Assembly: GCA_034665745.1 (NCBI GenBank)
Contig: JAXDJJ010000057.1
Location: 1 to 15,921 of the forward strand
Source of the DNA: JAXDJJ01 sp034665745
GTDB taxonomy: Bacteria; Actinomycetota; CADDZG01; WHSQ01
DNA length: 15,921 nt
Reading direction: 5' to 3'
The notes below the pieces were generated by a model, which had not been told where the DNA came from, made no database searches, and saw only the letters and a list, made by a program, of their open reading frames with translations. Below are positions 6,010-15,522 of this stretch, piece by piece; within the stretch, counting starts at the first letter, position 1, and each line of letters opens with the position of its first letter. The position numbers and the translations under genes are program-made.

Positions 6010-7944
6010 CTAGACCCTCGTGATCTTCAAGGAGTAGTTGGCCGTGTTCAGCAACCACGCGTTGACGTGGAAGTAATAGGTGCCGGCCTTCGTTGCGGTG
6101 AACCTCTTCGAGGCATCGCCCGACGCGTTCGGGTCGTAGAAGAGAACCGGGCACCCTCCACCTGTGGTGAAGCACCGGTCGTCGAACTGCCAGATCTCAT
6201 CGGTTCCCGGTTTGTAGATCTGCAGATCGAGGTCTGCCGTCCCAGCACCGTTGAGAACGGCTTTGTAGGTCGCACCCTTGACCAGCTTCTTCTTGTACAC
6301 GTCGTTCGTGTCTTCCGGCCATGACACCGAGCCGCTAACCGAACCCTTGATGGCCTTCGCTCCTGCGATCGTGCCGTCAGTCGTCGGGAAGTTATCCGTG
6401 GTCGGCGCATCCAAAGCAGCCGCAGCGTTGACGCGACCGGCCGTCACCGTGTAGTCGGCTGTCGGTGCGGGCGTGGACGGGAATGCGTTGAGGGTCTGAA
6501 GCCCCGCAGGGTGGTCGGCGGAGTTCATGATGGCGTTCGCGACCTGGGTCGGGGTGTAGTCGGGGTGCTGTGCGATAACGAGCCCCGCAACACCACTAAC
6601 CGCAGGAGCCGCCATCGAGGTTCCATCGAACGCGGCATACGTGTTGTTAGGCAAAGTGCTGACGATGTCTACACCGGGGGCCGAGACGTCCACCGACTCG
6701 TGGCCCCAGTTGGTGAACGTGCAGGGCCATTCCGATGAAAGGAAGTCTGCGAAGCACGCCGACTGGAACGCGTTCTGGTCCCCGTCATTGCTGGCTGCCA
6801 CCGAGATGATGCCCGCAAGGTCGTAACTAGCGGGATAAGAAGGCGACGTCATGTCGGACACCTGGTCACCGTCGAAGTCGACGCTCGTGATCAAGAGATC
6901 GTTGTCGCTGTTCTCGTTGCCCGCCGCGAACACCATGGTGATTCCGGAAGCGATCGCCTTCTTGATCTTGGCTCGCTCGGATCGGGTGGACACGACGGAT
7001 GCTCCGAAGCTGCCATTGATGACGTCGGCGCCCATATCGATCGCGTAGTCGAATGCCTTCAGCTCGCCGGCGATGTCTCCGACCATCGTGTCTTTCGTTC
7101 CATCCCCGTCTGTGTCGAAGGGCTTGAACATCTTCAAGACCATCAACCTGCACCCGGGGCACACCCCGGAGATGCCGGTGGAGTTGTTGGCAACCGCCCC
7201 GATGATCCCCGCTACGTGCGTCCCGTGGTCATAACCCGCGTAGTTACCGGTCGCCTGCAGAAGACCGGCATCGTTATCGGCGAAGTCCCACCCATTGATG
7301 TCGTCCTTGTAACCATTGCCGTCATCATCGACACCGTTCCCGGCGATCTCTCCGGAGTTGACCCAGATGTTGGCGGCCAGGTCGGGGTGGCTGACATCGA
7401 CCCCGCTATCCATGATCGCGATGACAGTTTCGGAATCACCCTGCTGCGTGTCCCACGCTTCGGCCACGTCCATGTCCGCGTCGGCGGTCCCTAGCCTGAC
7501 CGCGTTCGAGTTGCTCATCGGATGCGATTGACCGGTGTTGTTCAGCGCCCATTGCTGGGAGAACCGAGTGTCGTTGGGAGTCATCGAGAGATAGCGGAGG
7601 TAGTTGGGCTCGGCGTAAGCAACGGTTGGGTTCGCTTCCAACGTGTGGATCAGTGTCGTGGTCGAGATACCGGCTGGTGCCTTCAGAACCCTGAAGCGGC
7701 CGATAGGTCCTGCGATCGTCGATGCCCCCGAAGCGCGCACCACAGCGGCGGAACCCATCCGTGCCGAGCTCTTCCGGAACTTCACGATGACCTCTCCCGG
7801 AACCGAACGGGGCTGGAAGGCACTCAACTGCGCGCGGGCCGCAAGGCGGGACTTCGTCGCGGGCGATGCCGAGGCAAGAGGGGTTAGCAAAGCGGACGCA
7901 GTTACGGCAAGGATGGCGACAACCGCCACGCACAGCTTTCGCAT
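6010..7944 (-). CDS. Secreted subtilisin-like serine protease (S8) with propeptide and C-terminal PPC domain
   Basis: A 644-aa extracellular protease. A signal peptide spans residues 1-26 (cleavage near ASA-SP). A propeptide of the fervidolysin/I9 type spans about 48-118 (VPGEVIVKFR to VAYAEPNYLRYL). The S8 catalytic domain covers about 125-512. Its triad is Asp179 (IMDSGVD), His240 (DHGTHVAG) and Ser443 (GTSMAAP), with the oxyanion Asn343 in AAGNE; all are present, so it should be active. An Asp-rich GNGVDDDGNG stretch (202-211) looks calcium-binding. A bacterial pre-peptidase C-terminal (PPC) domain fills about 545-642. Three close cysteine pairs (262/265, 397/408, 591/598) suggest disulfides. 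ATG at 7944 has AGGAGG 8 nt upstream. It sits between folK and the DUF2520 gene with 71-82-bp gaps on both sides, unlike the overlapping neighbours. No link to folate or pantothenate is known. Confidence 0.95.
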   Translation of the reverse strand: MRKLCVAVVAILAVTASALLTPLASASPATKSRLAARAQLSAFQPRSVPGEVIVKFRKSSARMGSAAVVRASGASTIAGPIGRFRVLKAPAGISTTTLIHTLEANPTVAYAEPNYLRYLSMTPNDTRFSQQWALNNTGQSHPMSNSNAVRLGTADADMDVAEAWDTQQGDSETVIAIMDSGVDVSHPDLAANIWVNSGEIAGNGVDDDGNGYKDDINGWDFADNDAGLLQATGNYAGYDHGTHVAGIIGAVANNSTGISGVCPGCRLMVLKMFKPFDTDGDGTKDTMVGDIAGELKAFDYAIDMGADVINGSFGASVVSTRSERAKIKKAIASGITMVFAAGNENSDNDLLITSVDFDGDQVSDMTSPSYPASYDLAGIISVAASNDGDQNAFQSACFADFLSSEWPCTFTNWGHESVDVSAPGVDIVSTLPNNTYAAFDGTSMAAPAVSGVAGLVIAQHPDYTPTQVANAIMNSADHPAGLQTLNAFPSTPAPTADYTVTAGRVNAAAALDAPTTDNFPTTDGTIAGAKAIKGSVSGSVSWPEDTNDVYKKKLVKGATYKAVLNGAGTADLDLQIYKPGTDEIWQFDDRCFTTGGGCPVLFYDPNASGDASKRFTATKAGTYYFHVNAWLLNTANYSLKITRV

Positions 7945-8026
7945 CGGGGATCCCTCCTGAGGTGTCCCCGAAGTGTCCTATACGTCCCTTAGGAGTGTAA
8001 GTACGTAGTTAACGAAGAATCGAGGT
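7945..8026 (-). promoter_or_regulatory. Protease leader: RBS and two short inverted repeats
   Basis: This 82-bp gap separates folK from the protease. Seen directly: AGGAGG at 7958-7953; a 5-bp inverted repeat GGGGA (7946-7950) / TCCCC (7965-7969) that encloses the ribosome site; and TCCTA (7976-7980) / TAGGA (7990-7994) with a 9-nt loop. GTATAG near 7980 could be a -10, but no matching -35 was found. The gap and strong RBS suggest separate expression of the protease. The hairpins are short and may be chance. Confidence 0.3.
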
Positions 8027-8512
8027 CTAAAAGGCTTCGAGCAGCTCTACGTCGCCTTCAGCCTCGTCCAGGATGTCTTGGTAACGGCCGCCCCACGGAT
8101 CGCTCGCTTCGGGGTCGATCTCGAGCAGTGGGATCAGGACGAAGCGACGCCCTGTCATCCGAGGGTGCGGGATCTCAAGGTCCGGCTCGCTGATCTTGGT
8201 GTCGTCGAAGGTAAGGATGTCCAGGTCCACGACGCGCGGCCCCCACCTGATGTCGCTCTCTTCACGGCCCAACTTCTGTTCGATGGCCTGGCACGTTTCG
8301 AGCAACACGCGGTGATCCAGCGAGGTTCGGATGCGGACGACCATGTTCACGTACGACCGCTGAGGGGGCCCGCCGATCGGTGAGGTCTCGTAGAGGCTGG
8401 AGGTCGCAGTGATCTCGACCCCTTCGGTCGAATTCAATACTTCGACCGCGCTTCTTACGAATTGAGCACGATCACCTACGTTGGATCCGATACCTACGAA
8501 GGATTCGATCAT
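8027..8512 (-). CDS. folK: 6-hydroxymethyl-7,8-dihydropterin pyrophosphokinase
   Basis: Transfers pyrophosphate from ATP to hydroxymethyl-dihydropterin, making the substrate for FolP. The 161-aa length is normal for the family. It shows GIGSNVGDR at the N-terminus, the YETSPIGG pterin loop (41-48), the signature RWGPRVVDLDIL (89-100) with magnesium-binding Asp96 and Asp98, and HPRM (116-119) followed by RRFVLIPLLEI. ATG at 8512 overlaps the folB stop as ATGA, so the two are translationally coupled. It is the last gene of the folE-folP-folB-folK run. Downstream of its TAG the operon is interrupted by the protease gene rather than continuing straight to the DUF2520 gene. Confidence 0.97.
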   Translation of the reverse strand: MIESFVGIGSNVGDRAQFVRSAVEVLNSTEGVEITATSSLYETSPIGGPPQRSYVNMVVRIRTSLDHRVLLETCQAIEQKLGREESDIRWGPRVVDLDILTFDDTKISEPDLEIPHPRMTGRRFVLIPLLEIDPEASDPWGGRYQDILDEAEGDVELLEAF

Positions 8513-8874
8513 CCGTGCAACCCCCTCTCGATCGTTACCGAGATAGCTGCTACCTCTTCATCGACCGGCACGTGCAACTTCTTCACCCGTACCGTAACCC
8601 CGTTGACCGCTTGTTTGGCGGACACTCGGTCGGCTATCTGGCTCGCTAGACGCTCTAGAAGGTTGCATTCACTCGATCTGATGAAGGCTGCTACCTCGGT
8701 CACGAGCGCGTCGTAGTCGATCGTGTCGTCGAGAGAGTCGGTCGCTCCTGCTGCCGAGAGATCCTTCGATATGTCGATGTCGACAACGACCTCTTGCGGA
8801 CGTGAGCGCTCCTGAGCAGTGACTCCGATGTGGGTATCGACCACCAACCCGATGATCTCGATGCGACCGGTCAC
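8509..8874 (-). CDS. folB: Dihydroneopterin aldolase
   Basis: Cleaves dihydroneopterin to hydroxymethyl-dihydropterin and glycolaldehyde. The start is GTG at 8874 (product 121 aa), overlapping the folP stop as GTGA. An upstream ATG in the same frame (8991) would add 39 residues unrelated to the family that lie inside folP. The product opens GRIEIIGLVVDTHIGVTAQE, the family's usual start, with Glu22 matching the conserved substrate-binding Glu. Tyr54 (TIDYDAL) and Lys99 (VKKLHVPV) match the catalytic Tyr and Lys positions known from S. aureus FolB. It overlaps folK at its end. Confidence 0.95.
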   Translation of the reverse strand: MTGRIEIIGLVVDTHIGVTAQERSRPQEVVVDIDISKDLSAAGATDSLDDTIDYDALVTEVAAFIRSSECNLLERLASQIADRVSAKQAVNGVTVRVKKLHVPVDEEVAAISVTIERGLHG

Positions 8875-9725
8875 GCCTTCGCCTTGGCTTCGTTGGCCGC
8901 AGCAGCGATCGCAGATGCCATCTTGACGACGCGACTCATCTCTTTGACGTCGTGCACCCGCAGGATGCTTGCGCCTTCCGAGACCGCCCACGCCACGGTC
9001 GCCGCGGTTCCCTCGAGTCGCTCGTCCTCCGGGAGGTCCAGCACGGCACCGATGAACGACTTGCGGGATGTACCAGACAACACGGGATAACCGAGGGCTA
9101 CAACCTCGTCCAAGCGTTCGAGCAACTCGAGGTTCTGGGCTGGGGTTTTTGCGAACCCGAATCCGGGATCGAGCACGATCGCTTCAGACGCGACGCCGGC
9201 ACTCTCGAGCCGTTGTGCCCACGACAACAGGAAGCGACAAACGTCCGCAACGATGTCGCCGTAATCCGTCATGTCTCGCATGGTGTCCGGGGTTCCACGC
9301 GAGTGCATCAGGATCACGCCCGCGCCTGTTGCCACACAGACGTCGGTCATCAATCCATCGGTTGCCTCGCCGTTCGTGTCGTTAACGATCACCGCACCCG
9401 CTTCGAGAGCCCTGCGAGCGACGGCAGGTTTGCGAGTGTCGATCGAGATCGGGACGCCCGGGTCCGAGGCCAGGGCCTCGATGACGGGGAGGACCCTGCG
9501 CAACTCCTCGTCCTCTGGCACGGGAGTGGCCCCCGGGCGCGTCGATTCACCGCCGATGTCGATGATCTTTGCGCCGTCGGCAACCATCTGGCGTGCATGG
9601 TCGATCGCGGCTCTCGGTTCGATCCAGAGGCCACCATCCGAGAACGAGTCCGGGGTGACGTTGAGCACACCCATAACGACAGGCGAACTCAGGTCCAGTG
9701 ACAGTCGGCTAGCGCGCCAGTTCAC
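8871..9725 (-). CDS. folP: Dihydropteroate synthase
   Basis: Joins hydroxymethyl-dihydropterin pyrophosphate to p-aminobenzoate; this is the sulfonamide target. The 284-aa TIM-barrel protein shows all loops: NVTPDSFSDGG (22-32), GGESTRPGA (58-66), SIDTRK (94-99), DPGFGFAKTPAQN (186-198), SGTSRKSFIG (217-226) and RVHDV (256-260). Two loops vary mildly: NDTNG where ND-I/V-SG is usual, and MHSRGTP for MHMRGTP. The start is GTG at 9725, 8 nt after the folE stop. There is no clear ribosome site, so it probably relies on coupling to folE. It ends in a GTGA overlap with folB. Confidence 0.96.
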   Translation of the reverse strand: MNWRASRLSLDLSSPVVMGVLNVTPDSFSDGGLWIEPRAAIDHARQMVADGAKIIDIGGESTRPGATPVPEDEELRRVLPVIEALASDPGVPISIDTRKPAVARRALEAGAVIVNDTNGEATDGLMTDVCVATGAGVILMHSRGTPDTMRDMTDYGDIVADVCRFLLSWAQRLESAGVASEAIVLDPGFGFAKTPAQNLELLERLDEVVALGYPVLSGTSRKSFIGAVLDLPEDERLEGTAATVAWAVSEGASILRVHDVKEMSRVVKMASAIAAAANEAKAKA

Positions 9726-9733
9726 AGTCGTGG

Positions 9734-10315
9734 CTAGCGGTAGTGGATGAGGCCCATGGCCTCGGCCCGTGTTGCTTCGTTGTCACGGAACAAGCCGCGC
9801 ACCGACGAGGTCACGGTTTGGCTACCTGGCTTCCGCACACCGCGCATGGTCATGCAGAGATGCTCCGCCTCGATCACCACGAAGACGCCGCGTGGCTCGA
9901 GTGCCTTCTCGATCGCATCTGCGATCTCCGTCGTTAGGCGTTCTTGCACCTGCGGCTTCCGAGAGACGACGTCCACAACCCGCGCCAGCTTCGACAGCCC
10001 GGTGATCTGACCTTGCTTGTTCGGGATGTAGGCAACGTGCGCCTTCCCTATGAACGGAACGAGGTGGTGTTCGCATACGGACGCGAACGGGATATCGCGC
10101 ACCATGATCATCTCGTCGTGGCCCTCTTCGAACACGACATTGATCTCGTCGACGGGGTCCTTGCCGATGCCGGAGAAGAGCTCCGCGTACATGTCGGCCA
10201 CGCGTTGCGGGGTGCGCGCTAGTCCTTCGCGGTCGGCGTTCTCGCCGATCCCCTTAAGGATCTGACGAACCGCGTCTTCGATCAGATGCGCGTCGAAATC
10301 GGGTCTGTCGCTCAT
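9734..10315 (-). CDS. folE: GTP cyclohydrolase I
   Basis: Converts GTP to dihydroneopterin triphosphate, the first step of folate synthesis. The type I enzyme is recognised from CEHHLVPFIGKAHVAYIP and HLCMTMRGVRKPGS. Numbered from the chosen start, the zinc ligands are Cys81, His84 and Cys154. ATG at 10315 gives MSDRPDF and 193 aa, normal for the family. A longer frame to 10411 would overlap ftsH by about 80 bp and adds a basic stretch not found in the family. The gene follows ftsH by 16 nt and precedes folP by 8 nt. No strong ribosome site is visible before it. Confidence 0.97.
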   Translation of the reverse strand: MSDRPDFDAHLIEDAVRQILKGIGENADREGLARTPQRVADMYAELFSGIGKDPVDEINVVFEEGHDEMIMVRDIPFASVCEHHLVPFIGKAHVAYIPNKQGQITGLSKLARVVDVVSRKPQVQERLTTEIADAIEKALEPRGVFVVIEAEHLCMTMRGVRKPGSQTVTSSVRGLFRDNEATRAEAMGLIHYR

Positions 10316-10331
10316 GGGCCTAAGGAGAGGT

Positions 10332-12260
<1,929 letters not shown>

Positions 12261-12262
12261 GC

Positions 12263-12300
12263 AAAAAAGGGTAGCAGTCCGCTAGTTCTATGGACTCCCC
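12263..12300 (-). terminator. Terminator-like hairpin with T6 tract directly before ftsH
   Basis: On the minus strand, GGGG-AGTCC (12300-12292) can pair with GGACT (12280-12276) and, after a 4-nt bulge, CCC (12271-12269). It is followed at once by TTTTTT (12268-12263), and the ftsH GTG comes 2 nt later. The core stem is perfect over 5 bp and 3 more pairs are possible. The same bases include TACCCT (12273-12268), which matches the TANNNT -10 pattern 7 nt before the start codon, the spacing expected for a leaderless transcript. This may be an attenuator or partial terminator between hpt and ftsH, a leaderless promoter, or both. The stem is weak for a full terminator. Confidence 0.45.
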
Positions 12301-12314
12301 TGAAAGTGGCCGGA

Positions 12315-12866
12315 CTAGGCCTCGTACGCGGAAGCCTTCAGGACGCCGATGTAGGGGAGGTTCCGGTACTTCTCGGCATAGTCGAGGCCGTAGCCGACGA
12401 CGAACACCGGGGGGATCTCGAAACCTGGGTAGCGCACGTCGAGAGGCACCGCCTGCTCACCCTTCTTCCAGAACAGCGAGCAGATCTCGAGGGATGCGGG
12501 GCCCCTCGCTTCGAGGTAGCGGAGCAGGTAGGAGATCGTGAGACCCGAGTCGATGATGTCTTCCACCAGCAGCACATGGCGTCCGGTGATCTCGTAATCG
12601 AGGTCCTTCAGGATGCGAACGACCCCGGACGATTTCGTGGCCGAGCCGTACGAGGAAACCGCCATGAAGTCGAACTCGATCGGCAGTTGGATCTCTCGGG
12701 CGAGGTCGGACATGAAGACGAAGGCACCTTTCAGCACCCCGACCAGCAGTAGGTCCTTGCCCCGGTAGTCCTCGGAGATCTGCTTCGCGAGCATCGAGAT
12801 CTTGTCGTGGATCTCCTCTTGGGAGATCAGCACGCTCTCGATGTCTTCGTGCAGCTCGTTGCTCAC
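12315..12866 (-). CDS. hpt: Hypoxanthine phosphoribosyltransferase
   Basis: Purine salvage enzyme converting hypoxanthine or guanine plus PRPP to IMP or GMP in the cytoplasm. The 183-aa protein has the LKG loop (45-47), DFMAVSSYG (66-74), the PRPP-binding signature VEDIIDSGLT (101-110) and the base-binding FVVGYGLDYAEKYRNLP region (155-171). The start is GTG at 12866, overlapping the tilS stop as GTGA, with AGGA a few bases upstream. The tilS-hpt pair is a very widespread bacterial arrangement. ftsH follows after 54 bp. Confidence 0.97.
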   Translation of the reverse strand: MSNELHEDIESVLISQEEIHDKISMLAKQISEDYRGKDLLLVGVLKGAFVFMSDLAREIQLPIEFDFMAVSSYGSATKSSGVVRILKDLDYEITGRHVLLVEDIIDSGLTISYLLRYLEARGPASLEICSLFWKKGEQAVPLDVRYPGFEIPPVFVVGYGLDYAEKYRNLPYIGVLKASAYEA

Positions 12867-13852
12867 TTAGGCATCCTAACCAGGCGTACTTCGCCGGGGC
12901 TCAGGACGATCTCGATACCCGAAGCCACCGCGAAGCGTTGACCCGAACCGCCGGTATCGAGAGCCTCGAGGGCAGCATCGATCCCTCCCGACCGATCGCG
13001 GATCGGACCGACCGCTCGCTCGAGGATTCTCCGTCGCAGAGCTTTGGGCATCTCGGCCAAGGTCGCGCGGTCGATGACCAACACTCCCTCTTCGCCCTTC
13101 ACCAGGTCCTTGTACAACCGATCCACCATCGAACCCAAGGCGTCGGCATCGTCGCGGAGGTGATCGGTCGCGCTCGCGATCGCATCGGTTGCGCCTTTCC
13201 CCCATCGCTCTTCGATCAGAGGCAACAACTTCGTGCGGATAACTGCCCTATCGAAACGTTCGTCGTCGTTTCCCGGATCCTCGTAGAAGTCGAGATTGTT
13301 CTCGACGCAGTAGTTGCGGGTGGCTTCGCGGCGAGTGGTGATCAGCGGACGGATCCGATCCCCCGTTGCGGGGGGGATCCCGGCGAGCCCATCGGTAGAT
13401 GCACCGTGGACGAGACGAGCCAAGGTGGTCTCGACCCGGTCGTCCAAGGTGTGACCGGTCGCGATCTTCGTCGCACCGACTTCCTGCGCGATCGTCTCGA
13501 AGAACGCGTAGCGGAAATCGCGGGCTCGTGCGTGCAGGTTCGGCCCGGCAAGGTCGTGCGCCCGCGCGACGTGAACATCGAAGCCGGCTTCCGCCGCAAC
13601 CTTGGCTACTCGCGCGGAGACCTGCTCAGACTCATCCGACAGACCGTGATCGATGTGGGCGACCGATAGTTCGTAGCCCTCGGTCGTCGCGAGTCGCGCC
13701 ATGACATCCAGGAGACAAACGGAGTCCGGGCCCCCCGAAACCGCAACGACGATGGATTCCCCACCGTTCAACATCGAGTACTTCGTGATCGCGTCCCTCG
13801 CTGCTTCGACAACGTCGAAGCCGGGACCGCCTAGGCGACGCGCGTCAGCCAT
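12863..13852 (-). CDS. tilS: tRNA(Ile)-lysidine synthetase
   Basis: Modifies the wobble cytidine of the tRNA-Ile CAU anticodon to lysidine, so that it reads AUA codons and is charged with isoleucine. The N-type PP-loop ATPase motif SGGPDS is at residues 39-44. It is followed by AHIDHGLS (65-72) and GHTLDDRVET (133-142), the TilS form of the conserved GH..DD..ET block. The product is 329 aa from ATG at 13852, giving MADARRLGG, which allows one helix before the PP-loop, as in the family. This start lies 22 bp inside the end of the zincin gene. A longer frame to 13906 is possible but would overlap more. No strong ribosome site is visible, so coupling is likely. The large C-terminal domain of E. 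coli TilS is absent, as in most actinobacteria. Confidence 0.94.
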   Translation of the reverse strand: MADARRLGGPGFDVVEAARDAITKYSMLNGGESIVVAVSGGPDSVCLLDVMARLATTEGYELSVAHIDHGLSDESEQVSARVAKVAAEAGFDVHVARAHDLAGPNLHARARDFRYAFFETIAQEVGATKIATGHTLDDRVETTLARLVHGASTDGLAGIPPATGDRIRPLITTRREATRNYCVENNLDFYEDPGNDDERFDRAVIRTKLLPLIEERWGKGATDAIASATDHLRDDADALGSMVDRLYKDLVKGEEGVLVIDRATLAEMPKALRRRILERAVGPIRDRSGGIDAALEALDTGGSGQRFAVASGIEIVLSPGEVRLVRMPK

Positions 13853-14907
13853 AGGTCTGGCGAGCGGAGCTCCTGGATGGTCGGTAGATGTGACGGATCC
13901 GCCCACATGTGCGTTAGCACCGCTTGTCCCTCACGAGCAACGACCCGCTCGAGGAATTCCTGGCCAACCTCATACTGACGGAGCTTCATCTCGAGTCCGA
14001 GGACGTTGTTGATCACCCGCTGTACGGCCGAAGCTTGCTTCCGGCGCCCCTCGAACAGCGAACGCATCCGTTGGAACGAGGGGATGACCTGGGCTCCGAT
14101 CGAATCCATGACGTAGTTGCCATGACCCTCGACGACCGCCATCAGAGCCTGGATCTGGTCGAGCCACACGCGTTGCTCGTCACTCGACAACAGATAGACC
14201 GGATTGCGCTCTTCTGGAGGTAGCTCGCGCGATGCCAAGCGCTTCGCTGCGGTCGAGAGACGTTTGCTCAACGCGCGACCGTCGAGATCGACCGACGACA
14301 GATACGACTGGACCAGACCGAAGAATCGATCTTTCAACCACGGGACGCCCGCGAACTGGAACCTGTGAGTGACTTCATGCAAGGCCACCCACAATGCGAA
14401 CTCCTCCGGAACGAACCCCAGCTTGCGTTCGGTCTCCACCATGTTGACGCCGACGAAATAGAGAGGAGCTCCGCCGGTCGGGTGCCGGCGCCGGCGCGCT
14501 TTGGACTCGTCGTCGGGGACCAGGAGGTCGTACTGACCAAGGACGCGTCGGGAGATGTACCCGAGGAGCACACCCATCTCGACAGAAACGATCGTCCGCT
14601 GTGCGAGACGTACTGGGAACGCCAGGGAGTCGAGCCGGGTCCCGACCTTCGCGGCGAGAGGTTCAATCATCTTCTCCATCGATCCGATGTTCGCCTCGGC
14701 CCATTGCGCGCGCCCGATGACGCTCCACCGAACGGGTGCGGGCCGTGGGATGCCGCTGGCTTCGGCGACGAGCTCCTCGGAACGAGGCACGGCGACATCG
14801 AGGTTCGCCTTCAAGCGATCGACGAGTTCGGAGGTTGCAAGAGGAGAGTCCCCAACCATCCTGCGAGCGACCGCGGTCGCCACGCGAGGCTCGATCAATC
14901 GAGCCAT
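13831..14907 (-). CDS. Zinc-dependent metalloprotease-like protein (zincin_2 / DUF2342, F420-associated)
   Basis: A 358-aa protein of the actinobacterial DUF2342 family, counterpart of M. tuberculosis Rv3626c, which also precedes tilS. The zinc motif HEVTH is at 177-181 in ALWVALHEVTHRFQF. A second conserved segment, MAVVEGHGNYVMDSIG (256-271), holds Glu260, a likely third ligand. No signal peptide or membrane segment is seen, so it is probably cytoplasmic. One subfamily tracks with coenzyme F420 biosynthesis across genomes; its substrate is unknown. ATG at 14907 follows AGGGGAAG closely. The gene lies 18 nt after the small membrane protein gene and overlaps tilS by 22 bp. Confidence 0.9.
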   Translation of the reverse strand: MARLIEPRVATAVARRMVGDSPLATSELVDRLKANLDVAVPRSEELVAEASGIPRPAPVRWSVIGRAQWAEANIGSMEKMIEPLAAKVGTRLDSLAFPVRLAQRTIVSVEMGVLLGYISRRVLGQYDLLVPDDESKARRRRHPTGGAPLYFVGVNMVETERKLGFVPEEFALWVALHEVTHRFQFAGVPWLKDRFFGLVQSYLSSVDLDGRALSKRLSTAAKRLASRELPPEERNPVYLLSSDEQRVWLDQIQALMAVVEGHGNYVMDSIGAQVIPSFQRMRSLFEGRRKQASAVQRVINNVLGLEMKLRQYEVGQEFLERVVAREGQAVLTHMWADPSHLPTIQELRSPDLWLTRVA

Positions 14908-14925
14908 GTCACTTCCCCTCTCCGC

Positions 14926-15234
14926 TTACGCGGTGCCCTTCGCGCGGCTCCCGACCAGCTTCCAGTACCAGCGGAAGATCGCAAGGACGAGAAGAATCGA
15001 CAGGACGATGATGATGCGGGCCATCTGGAAGGTCCATGGAGGGCCCGACTCTTTGGCCACGGGCGTCGCTGCATCTTTCGCGGGTGACTTGTCACTCGTG
15101 GGGGACGCTTTGTCGGACTGCGCCAGGACGTGATGTGACCCGGATGCCTTCGTCTGGGAGGCTGCGAGCGCCGGGGACGCCGGGATGACGGTCAAGAGCA
15201 GAACTGCGGCGAGAATCGCCCATCGTGAGCTCAA
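14926..15234 (-). CDS. Small secreted, single-pass membrane protein of unknown function
   Basis: A 102-aa protein I do not recognise. It has a signal peptide (1-24, ending PALA-A), a Ser/Lys/Ala/Asp-rich flexible outer segment (about 25-67), a strongly hydrophobic membrane helix (about 72-88) and a short basic cytoplasmic tail. The start is TTG at 15234: GGAGGG lies 6 nt upstream, and the signal peptide begins immediately. The gene lies 18 nt upstream of the zincin, so the two are likely cotranscribed. It could be a small anchor or scaffold, but nothing in the sequence fixes a role. The frame, export signal and ribosome site make it a credible gene. Confidence 0.72.
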   Translation of the reverse strand: MSSRWAILAAVLLLTVIPASPALAASQTKASGSHHVLAQSDKASPTSDKSPAKDAATPVAKESGPPWTFQMARIIIVLSILLVLAIFRWYWKLVGSRAKGTA

Positions 15235-15257
15235 CGATGACCCTCCATCGGTTCGTC

Positions 15258-15299
15258 GGGGACCTAGCGGGCGACAGGATATCTCCCACCCCGGTCCCC
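15258..15299 (-). repeat. Long hairpin GGGGACC...GGTCCCC in the leader of the small membrane protein gene
   Basis: A perfect 7-bp inverted repeat (15258-15264 with 15293-15299) has a second inner stem, GTGGG with CCCGC, containing one G-U pair and a 13-nt loop. It lies between the 68-aa protein stop (15316) and the TTG start at 15234, leaving the GGAGGG ribosome site free. There is no T-run on either side, so it is not a typical terminator. It could be a processing site, an attenuator or a protein-binding site. Confidence 0.45.
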
Positions 15300-15315
15300 A
15301 ACTCCGACGCGAGGG

Positions 15316-15522
15316 TTAAGTCGAGCCTGCTGCCGGTTTCCGGCCGCGGAGCCGTGGAACCTTCATCTCCGCATGGGCCCAGCATCGGTCCCGGCGGTTA
15401 TAGGTCGACAGGCGCGTCTCGCATCCTTGCTCGGCGCATACCCTCCCTTGCGGGAATTTCTGCGAGGCGCGGGGGAGCGCCTGTGCCTTCGAACCTCGGA
15501 TCGCATCCTTGCTGCCGCTCAT
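15316..15522 (-). CDS. Small Cys/His (zinc-finger-like) protein of unknown function
   Basis: A 68-aa, strongly basic protein. Its core runs from Cys29 to His50 and contains C-x4-C-ETRLSTYN and C-x2-H, with Cys29, Cys34, Cys47 and His50 as four plausible zinc ligands. Both flanks are rich in Arg, Lys and Ala. I have seen similar CxxxxC-TRLSxYN-CxxH cores in small actinobacterial proteins, but I cannot name a characterised family. ATG at 15522 has AAGGA 6 nt upstream, a good ribosome site. It is the first gene of the minus-strand run, divergent from the cation transporter, and could be a small nucleic-acid-binding protein; that is inference. Confidence 0.65.
   Translation of the reverse strand: MSGSKDAIRGSKAQALPRASQKFPQGRVCAEQGCETRLSTYNRRDRCWAHAEMKVPRLRGRKPAAGST

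Noticed and set aside
5939..6175. 79-residue upstream extension of the DUF2520 frame
   Set aside because: It overlaps the protease gene's C-terminal codons and is unlike the family, which begins just before the GxGxxG strand.
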